Below, piece after piece: positions 8,586 to 16,954 of a DNA stretch of 64,000 nt. Position 1 is the first letter of the stretch, and each line of letters starts with the position of its first letter. This DNA comes from Alphaproteobacteria bacterium (GTDB taxonomy: Bacteria > Pseudomonadota > Alphaproteobacteria > Caulobacterales > Caulobacteraceae), in assembly GCA_018821435.1 (NCBI GenBank), contig JAHJME010000010.1:186001-250000 (forward strand), read 5' to 3'. The notes beneath the pieces were generated by a model that did not search any database, was not told where the DNA came from, and saw only the letters and a program-made list of their open reading frames with translations. The position numbers and the translations under genes are program-made.

Positions 8586-9121
8586 GGCTTGGCCGGGCGG
8601 CGGGGCGCGTAGGCGATCATCTGGATCTCCACCACCCCGTTGTCCGAGAGCAGCCCGGTCGTGCCGACGGCCGTCCAGGCCGGGTGCGGCGCGGACATGA
8701 ACTCGTCCTTGGCCGTCGAGAAGGCGGAGAACTGCTCGGCTTTCGTGCCCTCGAAGCCCGGACCGTCCCAGACGTGGAAGGTGTTGATCATCACGACGTC
8801 GGCGAATGTCAGGCCCTCGGCGTCCAGGATGCGCTTGAGCGTCTTGAACGCGCGCCGCACCTGCCCCTTGAACGCCTCGGGGTCATGCGCCTCGCCGCTG
8901 ATGGGTCCGGCGATGACGCCCGAGATGTAGAGGAAGTCCCCCGCGTGCCGGGCGGGCGCGTACTTCATGTCGTCGTAGGCGCGCTGGAACCCCTCGAACG
9001 GAATAACCACCTCGCCGCCCGGCGCAGGGATAAGCTTAGGGTAGGCTGACGCCGCGGGCTGCGCCTGGGCGGCTGAGGCGACGGCGACCAGGGCGACGGC
9101 GACGAGGGCTGGCTTGAACAT
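8582..9121 (-). CDS. Secreted RidA/YjgF-family protein
   Basis: A 179-residue RidA-fold protein with a signal peptide (residues 1-20, ending SAAQA). Most RidA proteins are cytosolic imine/enamine deaminases of about 130 residues. The chorismate-mutase-like fold motifs (DFLYISGVIAG, TLKRILDAEGLTFADVVMINTFHV) are clear. In RidA itself an Arg in the PARS motif binds the substrate carboxylate; here the aligned stretch reads PAWTAVGTTGLL, so that Arg is absent. This suggests a Rid subfamily without classical 2-aminoacrylate deaminase activity. It is convergent with the chemoreceptor (4 bp overlap). The function is unknown beyond the fold. Confidence 0.85.
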   Translation of the reverse strand: MFKPALVAVALVAVASAAQAQPAASAYPKLIPAPGGEVVIPFEGFQRAYDDMKYAPARHAGDFLYISGVIAGPISGEAHDPEAFKGQVRRAFKTLKRILDAEGLTFADVVMINTFHVWDGPGFEGTKAEQFSAFSTAKDEFMSAPHPAWTAVGTTGLLSDNGVVEIQMIAYAPRRPAKP

Positions 9122-9169
9122 GGCCCGAACTTAAAGCGCCTCGCGCCGAGCCGGGCCAATGAACCCTCG

Positions 9170-9418
9170 TTAATGCGACGAACGCTCCTGAATCGACGGC
9201 GGACGCCGGTCGTGCTCCGCCTTCAGTCTCAGCCAAGGCGCGGCATGGAAGACGCTCATCAGCAGGTACATCGCCGCCATGCCGCTCAGCGGCGAGGACG
9301 CGGCGGGCCCGCACAGCTGCGTCTGCGGGCTGAACGCGGTCATGATCGCCATGACCACGAAGGTGGGAGCCGCCGCGAGGCCCAGCCAACGGCCTGCGCT
9401 TCGGGCGGCCTCGCTCAT
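9170..9418 (-). CDS. Small two-TM membrane protein of the DUF899 operon
   Basis: An 82-residue protein with two hydrophobic segments (about 10-30, WLGLAAAPTFVVMAIMTAF, and 45-62, MAAMYLLMSVFHAAPWL). Its ATG at 9418 overlaps the stop of the upstream DUF899 gene in an ATGA, indicating translational coupling. I do not recognise a named family. It is the last gene of the ArsR-SRPBCC-DUF899 operon, and similar small membrane proteins are seen in such clusters. An in-frame start at 9475 is embedded in the DUF899 gene and was rejected. Confidence 0.75.
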   Translation of the reverse strand: MSEAARSAGRWLGLAAAPTFVVMAIMTAFSPQTQLCGPAASSPLSGMAAMYLLMSVFHAAPWLRLKAEHDRRPPSIQERSSH

Positions 9419-10164
9419 GCCTTGGCGCTTTCTTCGCGGAACGCCTTCTCGCCGGCGTCCGACACCTCCACCCATTTCTTGTCGGGCGTCGTCTCGGCCT
9501 CATAGTTGTCGTGCCAGTTCCACCATTTGTAGGGCGGGGTCTGGGGATAGCCCTCGGGTGAATCCTCCCAGGCTTCCTGGCGCCCCAGCGCGGTGAGATC
9601 GAGGAAGCTCCAGACGGTGCCCATCGCCTCGTCGCCGCGACTGTTGATGAAATTGGTCCGGAAGATCCGGTCGTCGTCGTCGCGGTAGAAGACGTTGTGG
9701 CCGTGCCATTCATCCACGCCGAAGTCGGCGTCGAAGCCGTCGGTGATGGTGACCCACGGGATGAGCTCCCACCCCTTCCGCGCCTTCAGCCCCGCGATGT
9801 CCGCCTGCGGCGCGCGCGACGCGTAGACCAGGGTGGTGTCGCGGGCATGGAGGTGCGCCGGGTGGGAAACCTGATCCGCCAGGAAGGAGCAGCCGCGGCA
9901 CGCGTTTTCAGGCCAGCCGTGGACGCCGGGCTCGTAGAAGGCCCGGTACACGATCAGTTGGCGGCGGCCATCGAACAGGTCGAGCAGGCTGGCTTTGCCG
10001 TTCGGTGTTTCAAAGACATAGGCCTTCTCGACGGCCATCCAGGGCATGCGGCGACGCTCGGCGGCCAAGGCGTCACGGGCGCGGGTGTGCGCCTTTTCCT
10101 TGACGAGAAGCTGTTCGCGCGCGGCCTCCCAGGCCTCGGGTGAAACGACGGGGGGCGTTTGCAT
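9415..10164 (-). CDS. DUF899 family thioredoxin-like protein
   Basis: A 249-residue DUF899 protein, related to the thioredoxin/AhpC fold, with no signal peptide. Supporting blocks are MPWMAVEKAYVFETPNG, LIVYRAFYEPG, the CRGCSF pair of cysteines (CxxC, possible redox site), and a C-terminal WKWWNWHDNY-type segment typical of the family (here YKWWNWHDNY). The family often travels with ArsR regulators and SRPBCC proteins, as here, but its reaction is not established. The ATG at 10164 has GGAGAG upstream. It sits 34 bp downstream of the SRPBCC gene and is coupled by a 4 bp overlap to the small membrane protein. A TTG at 10179 is possible but less likely. Confidence 0.87.
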   Translation of the reverse strand: MQTPPVVSPEAWEAAREQLLVKEKAHTRARDALAAERRRMPWMAVEKAYVFETPNGKASLLDLFDGRRQLIVYRAFYEPGVHGWPENACRGCSFLADQVSHPAHLHARDTTLVYASRAPQADIAGLKARKGWELIPWVTITDGFDADFGVDEWHGHNVFYRDDDDRIFRTNFINSRGDEAMGTVWSFLDLTALGRQEAWEDSPEGYPQTPPYKWWNWHDNYEAETTPDKKWVEVSDAGEKAFREESAKA

Positions 10165-10198
10165 GGGGGAGCTCTCCAAGGTGCGGTTGTGGGTGATG

Positions 10199-10735
10199 TC
10201 AGGCGGGGAGGCGCTGGTCGTACGCCGCCTTCAGCTCGGCCCAGGTCTTCCAGAACAGCGGCGGTTCGCGTCCGTGCAGGCGGGCGCCCAGGAATTCCAG
10301 GTGGGCGTGCCAGCCGGCGGAGACGCCCAGCAGGTTCGCACGGTCGGGCAGGCGGCGATGGGTGACGGTGAACTTCACCTCGGCGCCTTGCGGTTCCAGT
10401 TCGAAGGTCACCTCGCTGCCGGAGGTCCCCCAGCCGATCACCAGCAGGCGCGGCGGCTCGGCGCGGAAGATCTCGCAGGTCATCCGGCCTTCCTCGTTGA
10501 CCCCCTCGGGGCGCTCCTCGGCGCGGCCGCTCAGCTCACCGTTGCGCCAGACGAACTCGACCTTGGCGCCGGGCCGCAGCTGCATGTCCCCGCGCGCCAG
10601 CCACTGGGCGCGCAGGTCGCTCTCGGTGAGGTAGGACCAGATCCGCTCGATGGGGCCGGGCAGGATACGCTCGATACGAAGGCTGGCGGGTTCGATCAGT
10701 TCGCCGAATGCGCTGTGGGCGAGGGTCTCGGTCAT
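10199..10735 (-). CDS. SRPBCC family protein (AHSA1-like, START fold)
   Basis: A 178-residue protein of the activator-of-Hsp90-ATPase-homologue/SRPBCC group, with a hydrophobic ligand-binding cavity fold. The blocks RILPGPIERIWSYLTESDLRA and WLARGDMQLRPGAKVEF are characteristic. Its ATG (10735) overlaps the arsR stop in an ATGA, so the regulator and this protein are translated together. Such ArsR-SRPBCC pairs are widespread, usually without known ligands. The likely role is binding or converting a small hydrophobic compound sensed by the regulator (inferred). A start at 10834 would overlap arsR for 100 bp and is rejected. Confidence 0.88.
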   Translation of the reverse strand: MTETLAHSAFGELIEPASLRIERILPGPIERIWSYLTESDLRAQWLARGDMQLRPGAKVEFVWRNGELSGRAEERPEGVNEEGRMTCEIFRAEPPRLLVIGWGTSGSEVTFELEPQGAEVKFTVTHRRLPDRANLLGVSAGWHAHLEFLGARLHGREPPLFWKTWAELKAAYDQRLPA

Positions 10736-11094
10736 TGGCGTTCTCCTTTGGCGGTTTGGGCGTCCTCGGCGCGCAACAGGCCTTCGAGGGCGTCGAGGCT
10801 GCTGCCCCAGAAGCGTTCGTAGAAGGCGATCCACTCGTGAGCGGCGGCCAGCGGTCGGGGTTCCAGGCGGCAGATGTGCGTGCGGCCCTGGATCGAGCGG
10901 CGGACCAGGCCCGCCTTCTCCAGCGCCTTGATGTGCTTCGAGGCCGCGGCCAGCGACATGTCGAAGGGGGCGGCCAGCTCGCCGACGCTGCGCTGACCCC
11001 CGGCCAGATCGCGCAGCATGTGGCGTCGGGTGGCGTCGCCGAGGGCGTGGAAAACCGCGTCGAGCCGCGCGGGCTGCTGCTGTAATTCAACCAT
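10732..11094 (-). CDS. ArsR-family winged-helix repressor
   Basis: A 120-residue winged-HTH protein: ALGDATRRHMLRDLAGG, VGELAAPFDMSLAAASKHIK and LEKAGLVRRSIQGRTHICRL are the standard ArsR blocks. It lacks the Cys pairs of metal-sensing ArsR proteins, which fits the SRPBCC-associated class. It is first in a four-gene operon (ArsR, SRPBCC, DUF899, small membrane protein). Two copies of TCAACC-N4-GGTTGA, one spanning the start codon (11087-11102) and one 40 bp upstream, are strong autoregulatory operator candidates. The effector is unknown. Confidence 0.92.
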   Translation of the reverse strand: MVELQQQPARLDAVFHALGDATRRHMLRDLAGGQRSVGELAAPFDMSLAAASKHIKALEKAGLVRRSIQGRTHICRLEPRPLAAAHEWIAFYERFWGSSLDALEGLLRAEDAQTAKGERQ

Positions 11095-11102
11095 GTGGTT
11101 GA
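11087..11102 (-). promoter_or_regulatory. Proximal ArsR operator candidate, TCAACC-N4-GGTTGA
   Basis: A perfect inverted repeat with 6 bp arms around ATGT; the arsR start codon lies at its centre (11092-11094). A regulator bound here would block translation-start DNA and transcription elongation. The same arms recur at 11127-11142, 40 bp (about four helical turns) away, which makes chance unlikely. Confidence 0.7.
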
Positions 11103-11126
11103 AGATGTGGGCATGCCGCTAGATTG

Positions 11127-11142
11127 TCAACCTATCGGTTGA
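11127..11142 (-). promoter_or_regulatory. Distal ArsR operator candidate, TCAACC-N4-GGTTGA
   Basis: The second perfect copy of the same arms, around TATC, 33 bp upstream of the arsR start and between arsR and nadC. Its position fits a core-promoter overlap. Both copies lie on the same face of the helix. Confidence 0.7.
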
Positions 11143-11168
11143 GCATATCGGTCTTTGACGGCGTGTTG

Positions 11169-12020
11169 TTAGTTGCCGACCGCGTCCAGGCCGATGTCGA
11201 GCACCTTGGCGGAGTGGGTCAGGGCGCCGACGCTGATCACGTCGACGCCGGTCTCGGCGACGCCATGCACGGTGTCCAGGGTGATGCCGCCGGACGCCTC
11301 GATGATCACCCGGCCGCCGGCCAGACGCACGGCCTCGCGCATGTCTTCAAGGTTGAAGTTGTCGAGCATGATGACGTCCGGGTCGTGCGCCAGGGCTTCC
11401 TGGAGCTGAACCAGGCTGTCGACCTCGACCTCGACCTTCATCAGGTGGCCGGCGAAGGCCTTGGCGCGGCGGATGGCTTCGCCGACCGAACCGCAGGCGG
11501 CCACGTGGTTGTCCTTGATCAGGATGGCGTCATCCAGGCCGAAGCGGTGGTTGACCCCGCCGCCGCAGCGCACGGCGTACTTCTCCAGCGCGCGCAGGCC
11601 GGGCGTGGTCTTCCGGGTGTCGGTGATGCGGGCCTTGGTGCCGGCGACGGCGTCGACGAAGTCCTGGGTCAGGGTGGCGATACCGCACAGGCGGCCGATC
11701 AGGTTCAGCGCGGTGCGCTCGGCGGTCAGGATGGCGCGGGCGTTGCCGCTGACTCGGGCGAGGGTGGTGCCGGCGGGCACCGCCTGACCGTCAGCGGTCA
11801 GCGGATCGATGCGGATCGACGGGTCCAGCTCGATCAGCGCCAAGCGGATGCAGGAGAGGCCGGCCACCACGCCGCCGCGCCGGGTGGCGAAGTCGGCGGT
11901 GAGTTGGGCGTCGGCGGGAACGCAGGCCTGGGCCGTGACGTCGCCCGCGCGGCCGAGATCCTCGGCGAGCGCGGCGCGCACGATCGGCGAAACCAAGAGG
12001 TCGGGGAGGGGCTCGATCAT
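11169..12020 (-). CDS. nadC: Nicotinate-nucleotide pyrophosphorylase (carboxylating), NadC
   Basis: A 283-residue quinolinate phosphoribosyltransferase. It converts quinolinate and PRPP to nicotinate mononucleotide, CO2 and PPi, the third step of de novo NAD synthesis in the cytosol. Visible family motifs are the LNLIGRLCGIAT helix, TRKTTPGLR (phosphate binding), CGGGVNHR, DNHV, EVEVDSL and IEASGGI. The length is normal. The ATG at 12020 overlaps the nadB stop in an ATGA, so it is translationally coupled as the last gene of nadA-nadB-nadC. An upstream in-frame extension runs antisense-like through nadB and is not real. Confidence 0.97.
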   Translation of the reverse strand: MIEPLPDLLVSPIVRAALAEDLGRAGDVTAQACVPADAQLTADFATRRGGVVAGLSCIRLALIELDPSIRIDPLTADGQAVPAGTTLARVSGNARAILTAERTALNLIGRLCGIATLTQDFVDAVAGTKARITDTRKTTPGLRALEKYAVRCGGGVNHRFGLDDAILIKDNHVAACGSVGEAIRRAKAFAGHLMKVEVEVDSLVQLQEALAHDPDVIMLDNFNLEDMREAVRLAGGRVIIEASGGITLDTVHGVAETGVDVISVGALTHSAKVLDIGLDAVGN

Positions 12021-13537
12021 TCGGCGGCGAACCTTAGGCCAGACTGCTCTATGGCGGCGAGCGTGACAAAACTGCGCTGGGCGGCGTGGCGTTCCGGGAA
12101 ATCGGTGCGGAAGTGACCGCCCCGGCTCTCGCGGCGCGCCAGGGCGCAGGCGGCCACGAAGCGCGCGGCGACCAGCGGGGCGCTGCGCCCGTGCTCGGCT
12201 TCGAGACGGTCCATCAAGCCCAGCAGGCGGGTCAGGCCGTGGGCGTCGCGGATCACGCCAGCGTCCTCGCTCATGGCGATGCGCAGTTCGGCCAGGGCCT
12301 GGGCCGGCAGGACGGCGGCCGTGATCACCCGGTGCGCGGCGGGGGCGGGGGCTTCCAGCGCGGCGGCCTGCCCCGCCCGCTGCCCGAACACTGCCGCCTC
12401 GAGCAGCGAGTTCGAGGCCAGGCGGTTGGCGCCGTGGACACCGGTCGAGGCGCACTCGCCGGCGGCGTAGAGGCCGGCCAGGCTGGTGCGGCCGTCGGTG
12501 TCCGTGGCGATGCCGCCCATGTGGTAGTGGCAGGCCGGCGCCACCGGGATTGGCTGGACGCGGGGGTCGACGCCGCCGCCCATGCAGGCGGCGAAGACGG
12601 CCGGGAACTCATCGGGGAAGTGGGGCCCGACCGCCTGGCGCGCGTCCAAGAAGGCGCCACGCCTGGCGGCGCGCTCGGCGTGGATGGCGCGGGCCACCAC
12701 GTCGCGCGGGGCCAGCTCGGCGTCCGGATGATAGAGGGCCATGAACGGCCGGCCGTCGGCGTCCACCAGCTTGGCGCCCTCCCCGCGCAGGGCCTCGGTG
12801 GCCAGGGGCGCGGGGTCGCGGCCGATGTCGATGGCCGTGGGATGGAACTGCACGAACTCGGGGTCGGCGATGACGGCGCCGGCGAGCGCGGCGAGGCCCA
12901 GGCCGTCGCCCTGCAACTCGGACGGGGTGGTGGTGACGGCGTAGAGGCCGCCGATGCCGCCCGTGGCCAGGATCACCGCGTGGGCGGTGATCTCGACCGG
13001 CTGGCCGTCGATGCGGGCCATCACGCCGCGCACGCGGCCGGTCGCGTCCTGCAGCAGGCCGGCCAGCTTGGCGCTGGTCTTCACCTGGATGTGCGGGGCG
13101 GCCACGGCGGCGACGGTCACCGCCTCCATGATCGCGCGGCCGGCCTGGTCGCCCTTTACCCTGGCGACACGGGCGCGCGAGTGGGCGGCCTCCAGGCTCT
13201 GGGCGAAGCCGCCGTCGGCGTTGCGGTCGAACGGCGCGCCCAAAGCGGCCAACCGGCGCACGGCGTCGGGGCCCTCCTCGGTCAGGATTCTTGCCGCGTC
13301 AGGCTCCACCAGCCCCGCACCTGCCGCCACCGTGTCCGCGGCATGCAGCGCCGGGGCGTCGTCGGCGGAGAGCGCCGCGGCGACGCCGCCTTGGGCCCAG
13401 GCCGACGAGCAGCCGTGATTCAGCGCGGCGTCGGTCAGCACCAGCACCTTGGCGGGCGCGGCGGCCAGGGCGGCGGTGAGCCCCGCGAGGCCCGCGCCGA
13501 CCACCAGCACCCCGTCGTGACGGAGGCGCTCGGTCAT
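12017..13537 (-). CDS. nadB: L-aspartate oxidase, NadB
   Basis: A 506-residue FAD enzyme that oxidises L-aspartate to iminoaspartate, the first step of the NAD pathway. It shows the dinucleotide-binding VVGAGLAGLTAAL at the N-terminus, SSAWAQGGVAAAL (flavin and substrate contacts), HSRARVARVKGD, LATGGIGGLY, QFHPTA, LATEALRGEGA, CHYHMGGI and GLYAAGE. These are typical of the fumarate reductase/aspartate oxidase family, with the spacing of the oxidase. The ATG at 13537 shares its last base with the nadA stop (TGATG). It is coupled upstream to nadA and downstream to nadC. Confidence 0.97.
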   Translation of the reverse strand: MTERLRHDGVLVVGAGLAGLTAALAAAPAKVLVLTDAALNHGCSSAWAQGGVAAALSADDAPALHAADTVAAGAGLVEPDAARILTEEGPDAVRRLAALGAPFDRNADGGFAQSLEAAHSRARVARVKGDQAGRAIMEAVTVAAVAAPHIQVKTSAKLAGLLQDATGRVRGVMARIDGQPVEITAHAVILATGGIGGLYAVTTTPSELQGDGLGLAALAGAVIADPEFVQFHPTAIDIGRDPAPLATEALRGEGAKLVDADGRPFMALYHPDAELAPRDVVARAIHAERAARRGAFLDARQAVGPHFPDEFPAVFAACMGGGVDPRVQPIPVAPACHYHMGGIATDTDGRTSLAGLYAAGECASTGVHGANRLASNSLLEAAVFGQRAGQAAALEAPAPAAHRVITAAVLPAQALAELRIAMSEDAGVIRDAHGLTRLLGLMDRLEAEHGRSAPLVAARFVAACALARRESRGGHFRTDFPERHAAQRSFVTLAAIEQSGLRFAAE

Positions 13538-14622
13538 CAGATCAGCTCCACATCGACGTGGTGGCGGGCCTTGACCAGGTCGTAGCGCGCCGGGATGGCT
13601 GGCGGCGGCAGGTCGATCATCCGTTGCACGGCCAGGCGCGCGCGGTCGGCGATCGCCGGATCGACGGTCACCTCGTGGCGGTCGTGCAGCAGGGCCTCGT
13701 AGATGTTCTCCAGCGTGATCATCTTCATGTGCGGGCACAGGTTGCAGGGCCGCACGAACTCGGTGAACGGCGCATCGGCGGCGACGTTGTCGGCCATCGA
13801 GCACTCGGTGATCAGCACCACCCGCTTGGGCTTCCGCGTCATGACGTAGTCGTTCATCGCGGCGGTGGAGCCGGCGAAGTCCGACACCTCCAGCACCTCG
13901 GCGGGGCACTCTGGGTGCGCCAGGACCTCGGCGTCGGGATAGGCGGCCTTGATCTCCAGGATGTCCTCCGCCGTGAAGCGCTCGTGCACCTCGCAGCGGC
14001 CCTTCCAGGCGATGATCTTGATGTCGGTCTGGCGGGCCACGTTGCGGGCCAGGAACTCGTCCGGGATCATGATGACCCGATCGACGCCCCACAGGCGCGC
14101 GGCCTCTTCCACCACCTGCACCGCATTGGCGCTGGTGCAGCAGATGTCGGTCTCGGCCTTCACGTCGGCGGTGGTGTTGACGTAGGTGACCACGGGCAGG
14201 CCGGGGTAGCGCTGCTTGATCAGGCGCACGTCGGCGCCGGTGATCGAGCTGGCCAGCGAGCAGCCGGCGCGCAGATCCGGGATCAGGACGCGCTTCTCCG
14301 GCGACAGGATCTTGGAGGTCTCGGCCATGAAGTGGACGCCGGCCTGGACGATCACCGCGGCGTCGGAACGCGCGGCCTCCTTGGCCAGGCCCAGGCTGTC
14401 GCCCACATAGTCGCCGACCCCGTGGAAGATCTCGGGCGTCATGTAGTTGTGGGCGAGGATGACCGCGTTCTTCTCGCGCTTCAGTCGGTTGATCTCGGCG
14501 ATGAGCGGGGCCTGGATTTGCCACTCCATCGGCGTGACGTGGCCCTTAACCTTCTCCCAGGCGGGAGCCGTGGCGGCTTGGACGTCGGACGTGAACGGGA
14601 ACTGGAAACCATCAGCGGCCAT
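13537..14622 (-). CDS. nadA: Quinolinate synthase, NadA
   Basis: A 361-residue [4Fe-4S] enzyme condensing iminoaspartate with dihydroxyacetone phosphate to quinolinate. The three pseudo-repeated domains are visible. The expected cluster cysteines occur in DLRAGCSLA, in the central HPECP segment and in the C-terminal CNLCPHMK. The [10 protein letters not shown] start of the fold and [18 protein letters not shown] and PDEFLARN are conserved. The ATG at 14622 has an AAGGAGG ribosome site; a longer frame to 14730 would run through the operator region and is rejected. It is the first gene of nadABC and is probably controlled by the two palindromes at 14635 and 14704. Confidence 0.97.
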   Translation of the reverse strand: MAADGFQFPFTSDVQAATAPAWEKVKGHVTPMEWQIQAPLIAEINRLKREKNAVILAHNYMTPEIFHGVGDYVGDSLGLAKEAARSDAAVIVQAGVHFMAETSKILSPEKRVLIPDLRAGCSLASSITGADVRLIKQRYPGLPVVTYVNTTADVKAETDICCTSANAVQVVEEAARLWGVDRVIMIPDEFLARNVARQTDIKIIAWKGRCEVHERFTAEDILEIKAAYPDAEVLAHPECPAEVLEVSDFAGSTAAMNDYVMTRKPKRVVLITECSMADNVAADAPFTEFVRPCNLCPHMKMITLENIYEALLHDRHEVTVDPAIADRARLAVQRMIDLPPPAIPARYDLVKARHHVDVELI

Positions 14623-14634
14623 GGATCCCTCCTT

Positions 14635-14651
14635 ATGCTCAAAGTGAGCAT
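14635..14651 (-). promoter_or_regulatory. nad operon operator candidate 1 (17 bp palindrome)
   Basis: ATGCTCA-AAG-TGAGCAT is a perfect palindrome immediately upstream of the nadA ribosome site. An almost identical copy is at 14704-14720. NAD-synthesis operons of alphaproteobacteria are known to be controlled by dedicated repressors (for example NadQ); assigning this motif to that regulator is an inference I cannot confirm here. Confidence 0.65.
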
Positions 14652-14703
14652 TTCTGGGGCCTATAAAAGGCGCCGGGCGTCGAGGCTCGGCGCTTACTCC
14701 CTT

Positions 14704-14720
14704 TTGCTCACTTGGAGCAT
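14704..14720 (-). promoter_or_regulatory. nad operon operator candidate 2
   Basis: Read on the minus strand, ATGCTCC-AAG-TGAGCAA repeats operator 1 with the same AAG centre and two changes. The centre-to-centre distance is 69 bp, so the promoter can lie between the two sites, as in loop-forming repressor systems. A further ATGCTCG half-site lies at 14724-14730. Confidence 0.6.
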
Positions 14721-14776
14721 AAGCGAGCATATAGGGGTGACGCGGCAGGGTGCAAGGCCTTTGCGGCGTCAGCCGA

Positions 14777-16810
14777 TCACTTCTTTTGTGCGACCTGGAT
14801 CACATCCGTGATCGTCTGGGCCAGCTGCTGCGAGCCGTAGGGCTTGCGTAGCAGGGGCCAGGGGGTGTGCTCGGCGGCCAGCAGGACGTCGCCCGTGTAG
14901 CCGGACGACAAGATCACCGGCAGGTCTGGCCGCAGGGCCACGGCCTCCCGCGCCAGATCCACCCCGGATTTGTCGCCGGGCATGATCAGGTCGGTGAGCA
15001 TCAGGTCGAACGGCTCGCCGGCGCGCAGGAGGACCAGGGCCGCGTCGGCGTGCTCGGCGGTCTGGACCACGTGTCCCAGGTCGGAGAGCAGCGCCTCGAC
15101 CAACTCGGACACCTGGGCATCGTCCTCCACGAGCAGGACCCGCAGCCTGGGCCCGTCCTCGACCGCCGCAGGCGCGGTGTCGGCGACCCTCACGGCCGCG
15201 TCGTCGGCGATGCGGGGCAGGTAAAGGCAGACGCTGGAGCCCTTGCCCGGCGCGCTGTCGACGACGGCCGTCCCGCCGCTCTGGCGGGTGAAGCCATAAA
15301 CCTGGCTGAGGCCGAGGCCGGTGCCCCGCCCCGGCGGCTTGGTGGTGAAGAAGGGCTCGAAGGCGCGGCCGATGGTGGCGGCGTCCATGCCGGCCCCGGT
15401 GTCGTGGACGGCCACGCAGAGATAGTCGCCGGCGTCCAGCGCCTCGACCTGGCGATCCGCCAGGCTCACGGGCAGGGTCTCGATGCGGATCATGCCGCCG
15501 GCCGGCGTGGCGTCGCGGGCGTTGACCACCAGGTTCATGATCGCCGCCTCGAATTGGCTGGGGTCCAGGTTGACCACCGCCTGCGGAGCGCTGGGGGCGA
15601 TCACCAGGCTGACGGCCTCGCCCACGGCGCGGCGCAGCAGGGCCTCAGAGTCCTTCAGTAGCGCGTCGACCTGCACGGGCTCGGGTTTCAGGGCCTGACG
15701 ACGCGAGAAGGCCAGGAGCTGCTGGGTCAGGCGCTCGCCCCGGCGCGCGGCGCCCTGGGCGGCCTCGATCATCCGCTCGCGACGCGCCGCGTCGGTCGGG
15801 TGGCGCTGCATCATGTCCAGCGCGCCGATCACCACGGTCAGCAGGTTGTTGAAGTCGTGCGCCACGCCGCCGGTCAACTGGCCCACGGCCTCCAGCTTCT
15901 GGGCGCGCTGCAGGGCCGCCTCGGCCTCGTCGCGTTCGGCCAGGGCGTCCTGGACACGCTCGGCCAGGAGGTCGTTGATCCGCTTGAGGTCGTCCTCGGC
16001 GCGCTTGGCGTCGGAGACGTCGTAGCCCACGCCGACGAAGCCATCGAACGCGCCGCCCCCCGACCAGCGCGGCTGGGACACCGAGCGCACCCAGCGGTAT
16101 TCGCCGTCGTTGCGCCGGAAGCGGGCCTCCAGGCTGAACAGCTTGCGCGAGGCTTCGCCGGCGACCTGTTCCTGGAGGATGCGCGGCAGGTCGTCGGGGT
16201 GCAGCACCTTGCGCCAGTCGAAGTCGAGGGCGTCGTGGTCGGGGCCGAGGAAGTCGATGTAGGCCTGGTTGGCGAATTCCCGTCGGCCGTCGGTGCGGGT
16301 GACCCACATCAGGATGGGGGCGCTGTCGGCCAGGGCGCGGAAGCGGGCCTCTGTGGCCTCCATGGTCTTCTGCGCCACGGCCTGAGCGGCGTTGGCCTCG
16401 TCCAGCCGCAGCAGAGCCTCGCGCAGGCTGGACGAGACGATCACCGTCAGGGCGGCGGAGACCGCGAACATGGCGATCACCGCGGTGTTCGAGATCCCGA
16501 CGGCGGTGACCAGGGGCGCGTAGATGCCGGCGACCAGCGCGGCCCCCAGGGTCGCCCATCCCCAGCGGGGTCCCGCGTAGAGGGTGGCGACGATCAGGGC
16601 GGGAAAGGTGGTAGCCGAGAGCCCCGTGGCGTTCTCGGGACCCAGCAACAGGGCGCGCAGCCCAACGGCGGCCGCCAGCGACACGACGCTGATGGCCAGC
16701 GCCGTGAAGAACGGCGGCGAGCGTCGCGGAATGAGCCGAAGCGGAAAGGGCGCCGGCATCATGAACGTGGCATCGAACCCCCTGGCCCAGACTGGGACCG
16801 TGGCCAGCAT
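14777..16810 (-). CDS. Hybrid sensor histidine kinase/response regulator with PAS domain
   Basis: A 677-residue membrane kinase. About four to five hydrophobic segments lie between residues 35 and 145 (a DUF4118/MASE-like bundle). A PAS domain follows at about 155-280 ([48 protein letters not shown]). Next come HisKA with HDFNNLLT, HATPase ([30 protein letters not shown]) and a receiver domain at about 560-675 with phospho-acceptor Asp in [10 protein letters not shown]. The HDFNNLL type is common in alphaproteobacterial hybrid kinases. The start is not certain: ATG at 16810 or the paired ATGs at 16759-16762 are possible, none with a clear ribosome site. It is divergent from the second SleB hydrolase. 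The signal is unknown. Confidence 0.92.
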   Translation of the reverse strand: MLATVPVWARGFDATFMMPAPFPLRLIPRRSPPFFTALAISVVSLAAAVGLRALLLGPENATGLSATTFPALIVATLYAGPRWGWATLGAALVAGIYAPLVTAVGISNTAVIAMFAVSAALTVIVSSSLREALLRLDEANAAQAVAQKTMEATEARFRALADSAPILMWVTRTDGRREFANQAYIDFLGPDHDALDFDWRKVLHPDDLPRILQEQVAGEASRKLFSLEARFRRNDGEYRWVRSVSQPRWSGGGAFDGFVGVGYDVSDAKRAEDDLKRINDLLAERVQDALAERDEAEAALQRAQKLEAVGQLTGGVAHDFNNLLTVVIGALDMMQRHPTDAARRERMIEAAQGAARRGERLTQQLLAFSRRQALKPEPVQVDALLKDSEALLRRAVGEAVSLVIAPSAPQAVVNLDPSQFEAAIMNLVVNARDATPAGGMIRIETLPVSLADRQVEALDAGDYLCVAVHDTGAGMDAATIGRAFEPFFTTKPPGRGTGLGLSQVYGFTRQSGGTAVVDSAPGKGSSVCLYLPRIADDAAVRVADTAPAAVEDGPRLRVLLVEDDAQVSELVEALLSDLGHVVQTAEHADAALVLLRAGEPFDLMLTDLIMPGDKSGVDLAREAVALRPDLPVILSSGYTGDVLLAAEHTPWPLLRKPYGSQQLAQTITDVIQVAQKK

Positions 16811-16954
16811 GGGATGCGGCACGGGGCGTTGCAACCGCGCAGGCCCGCCCGAGGCCGCATGTCCGCACGCCTCATTTGCACGATTATTGCCGGGTATGAG
16901 TCCAAATATCGCCGGTGTGCGCCTATATGCGACGCCTCAAGCCGTACAGGGGAT

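Noticed and set aside
12086..14811. Long rightward frames across nadB and nadA
   Set aside because: Antisense shadows of the nad operon; no motifs.
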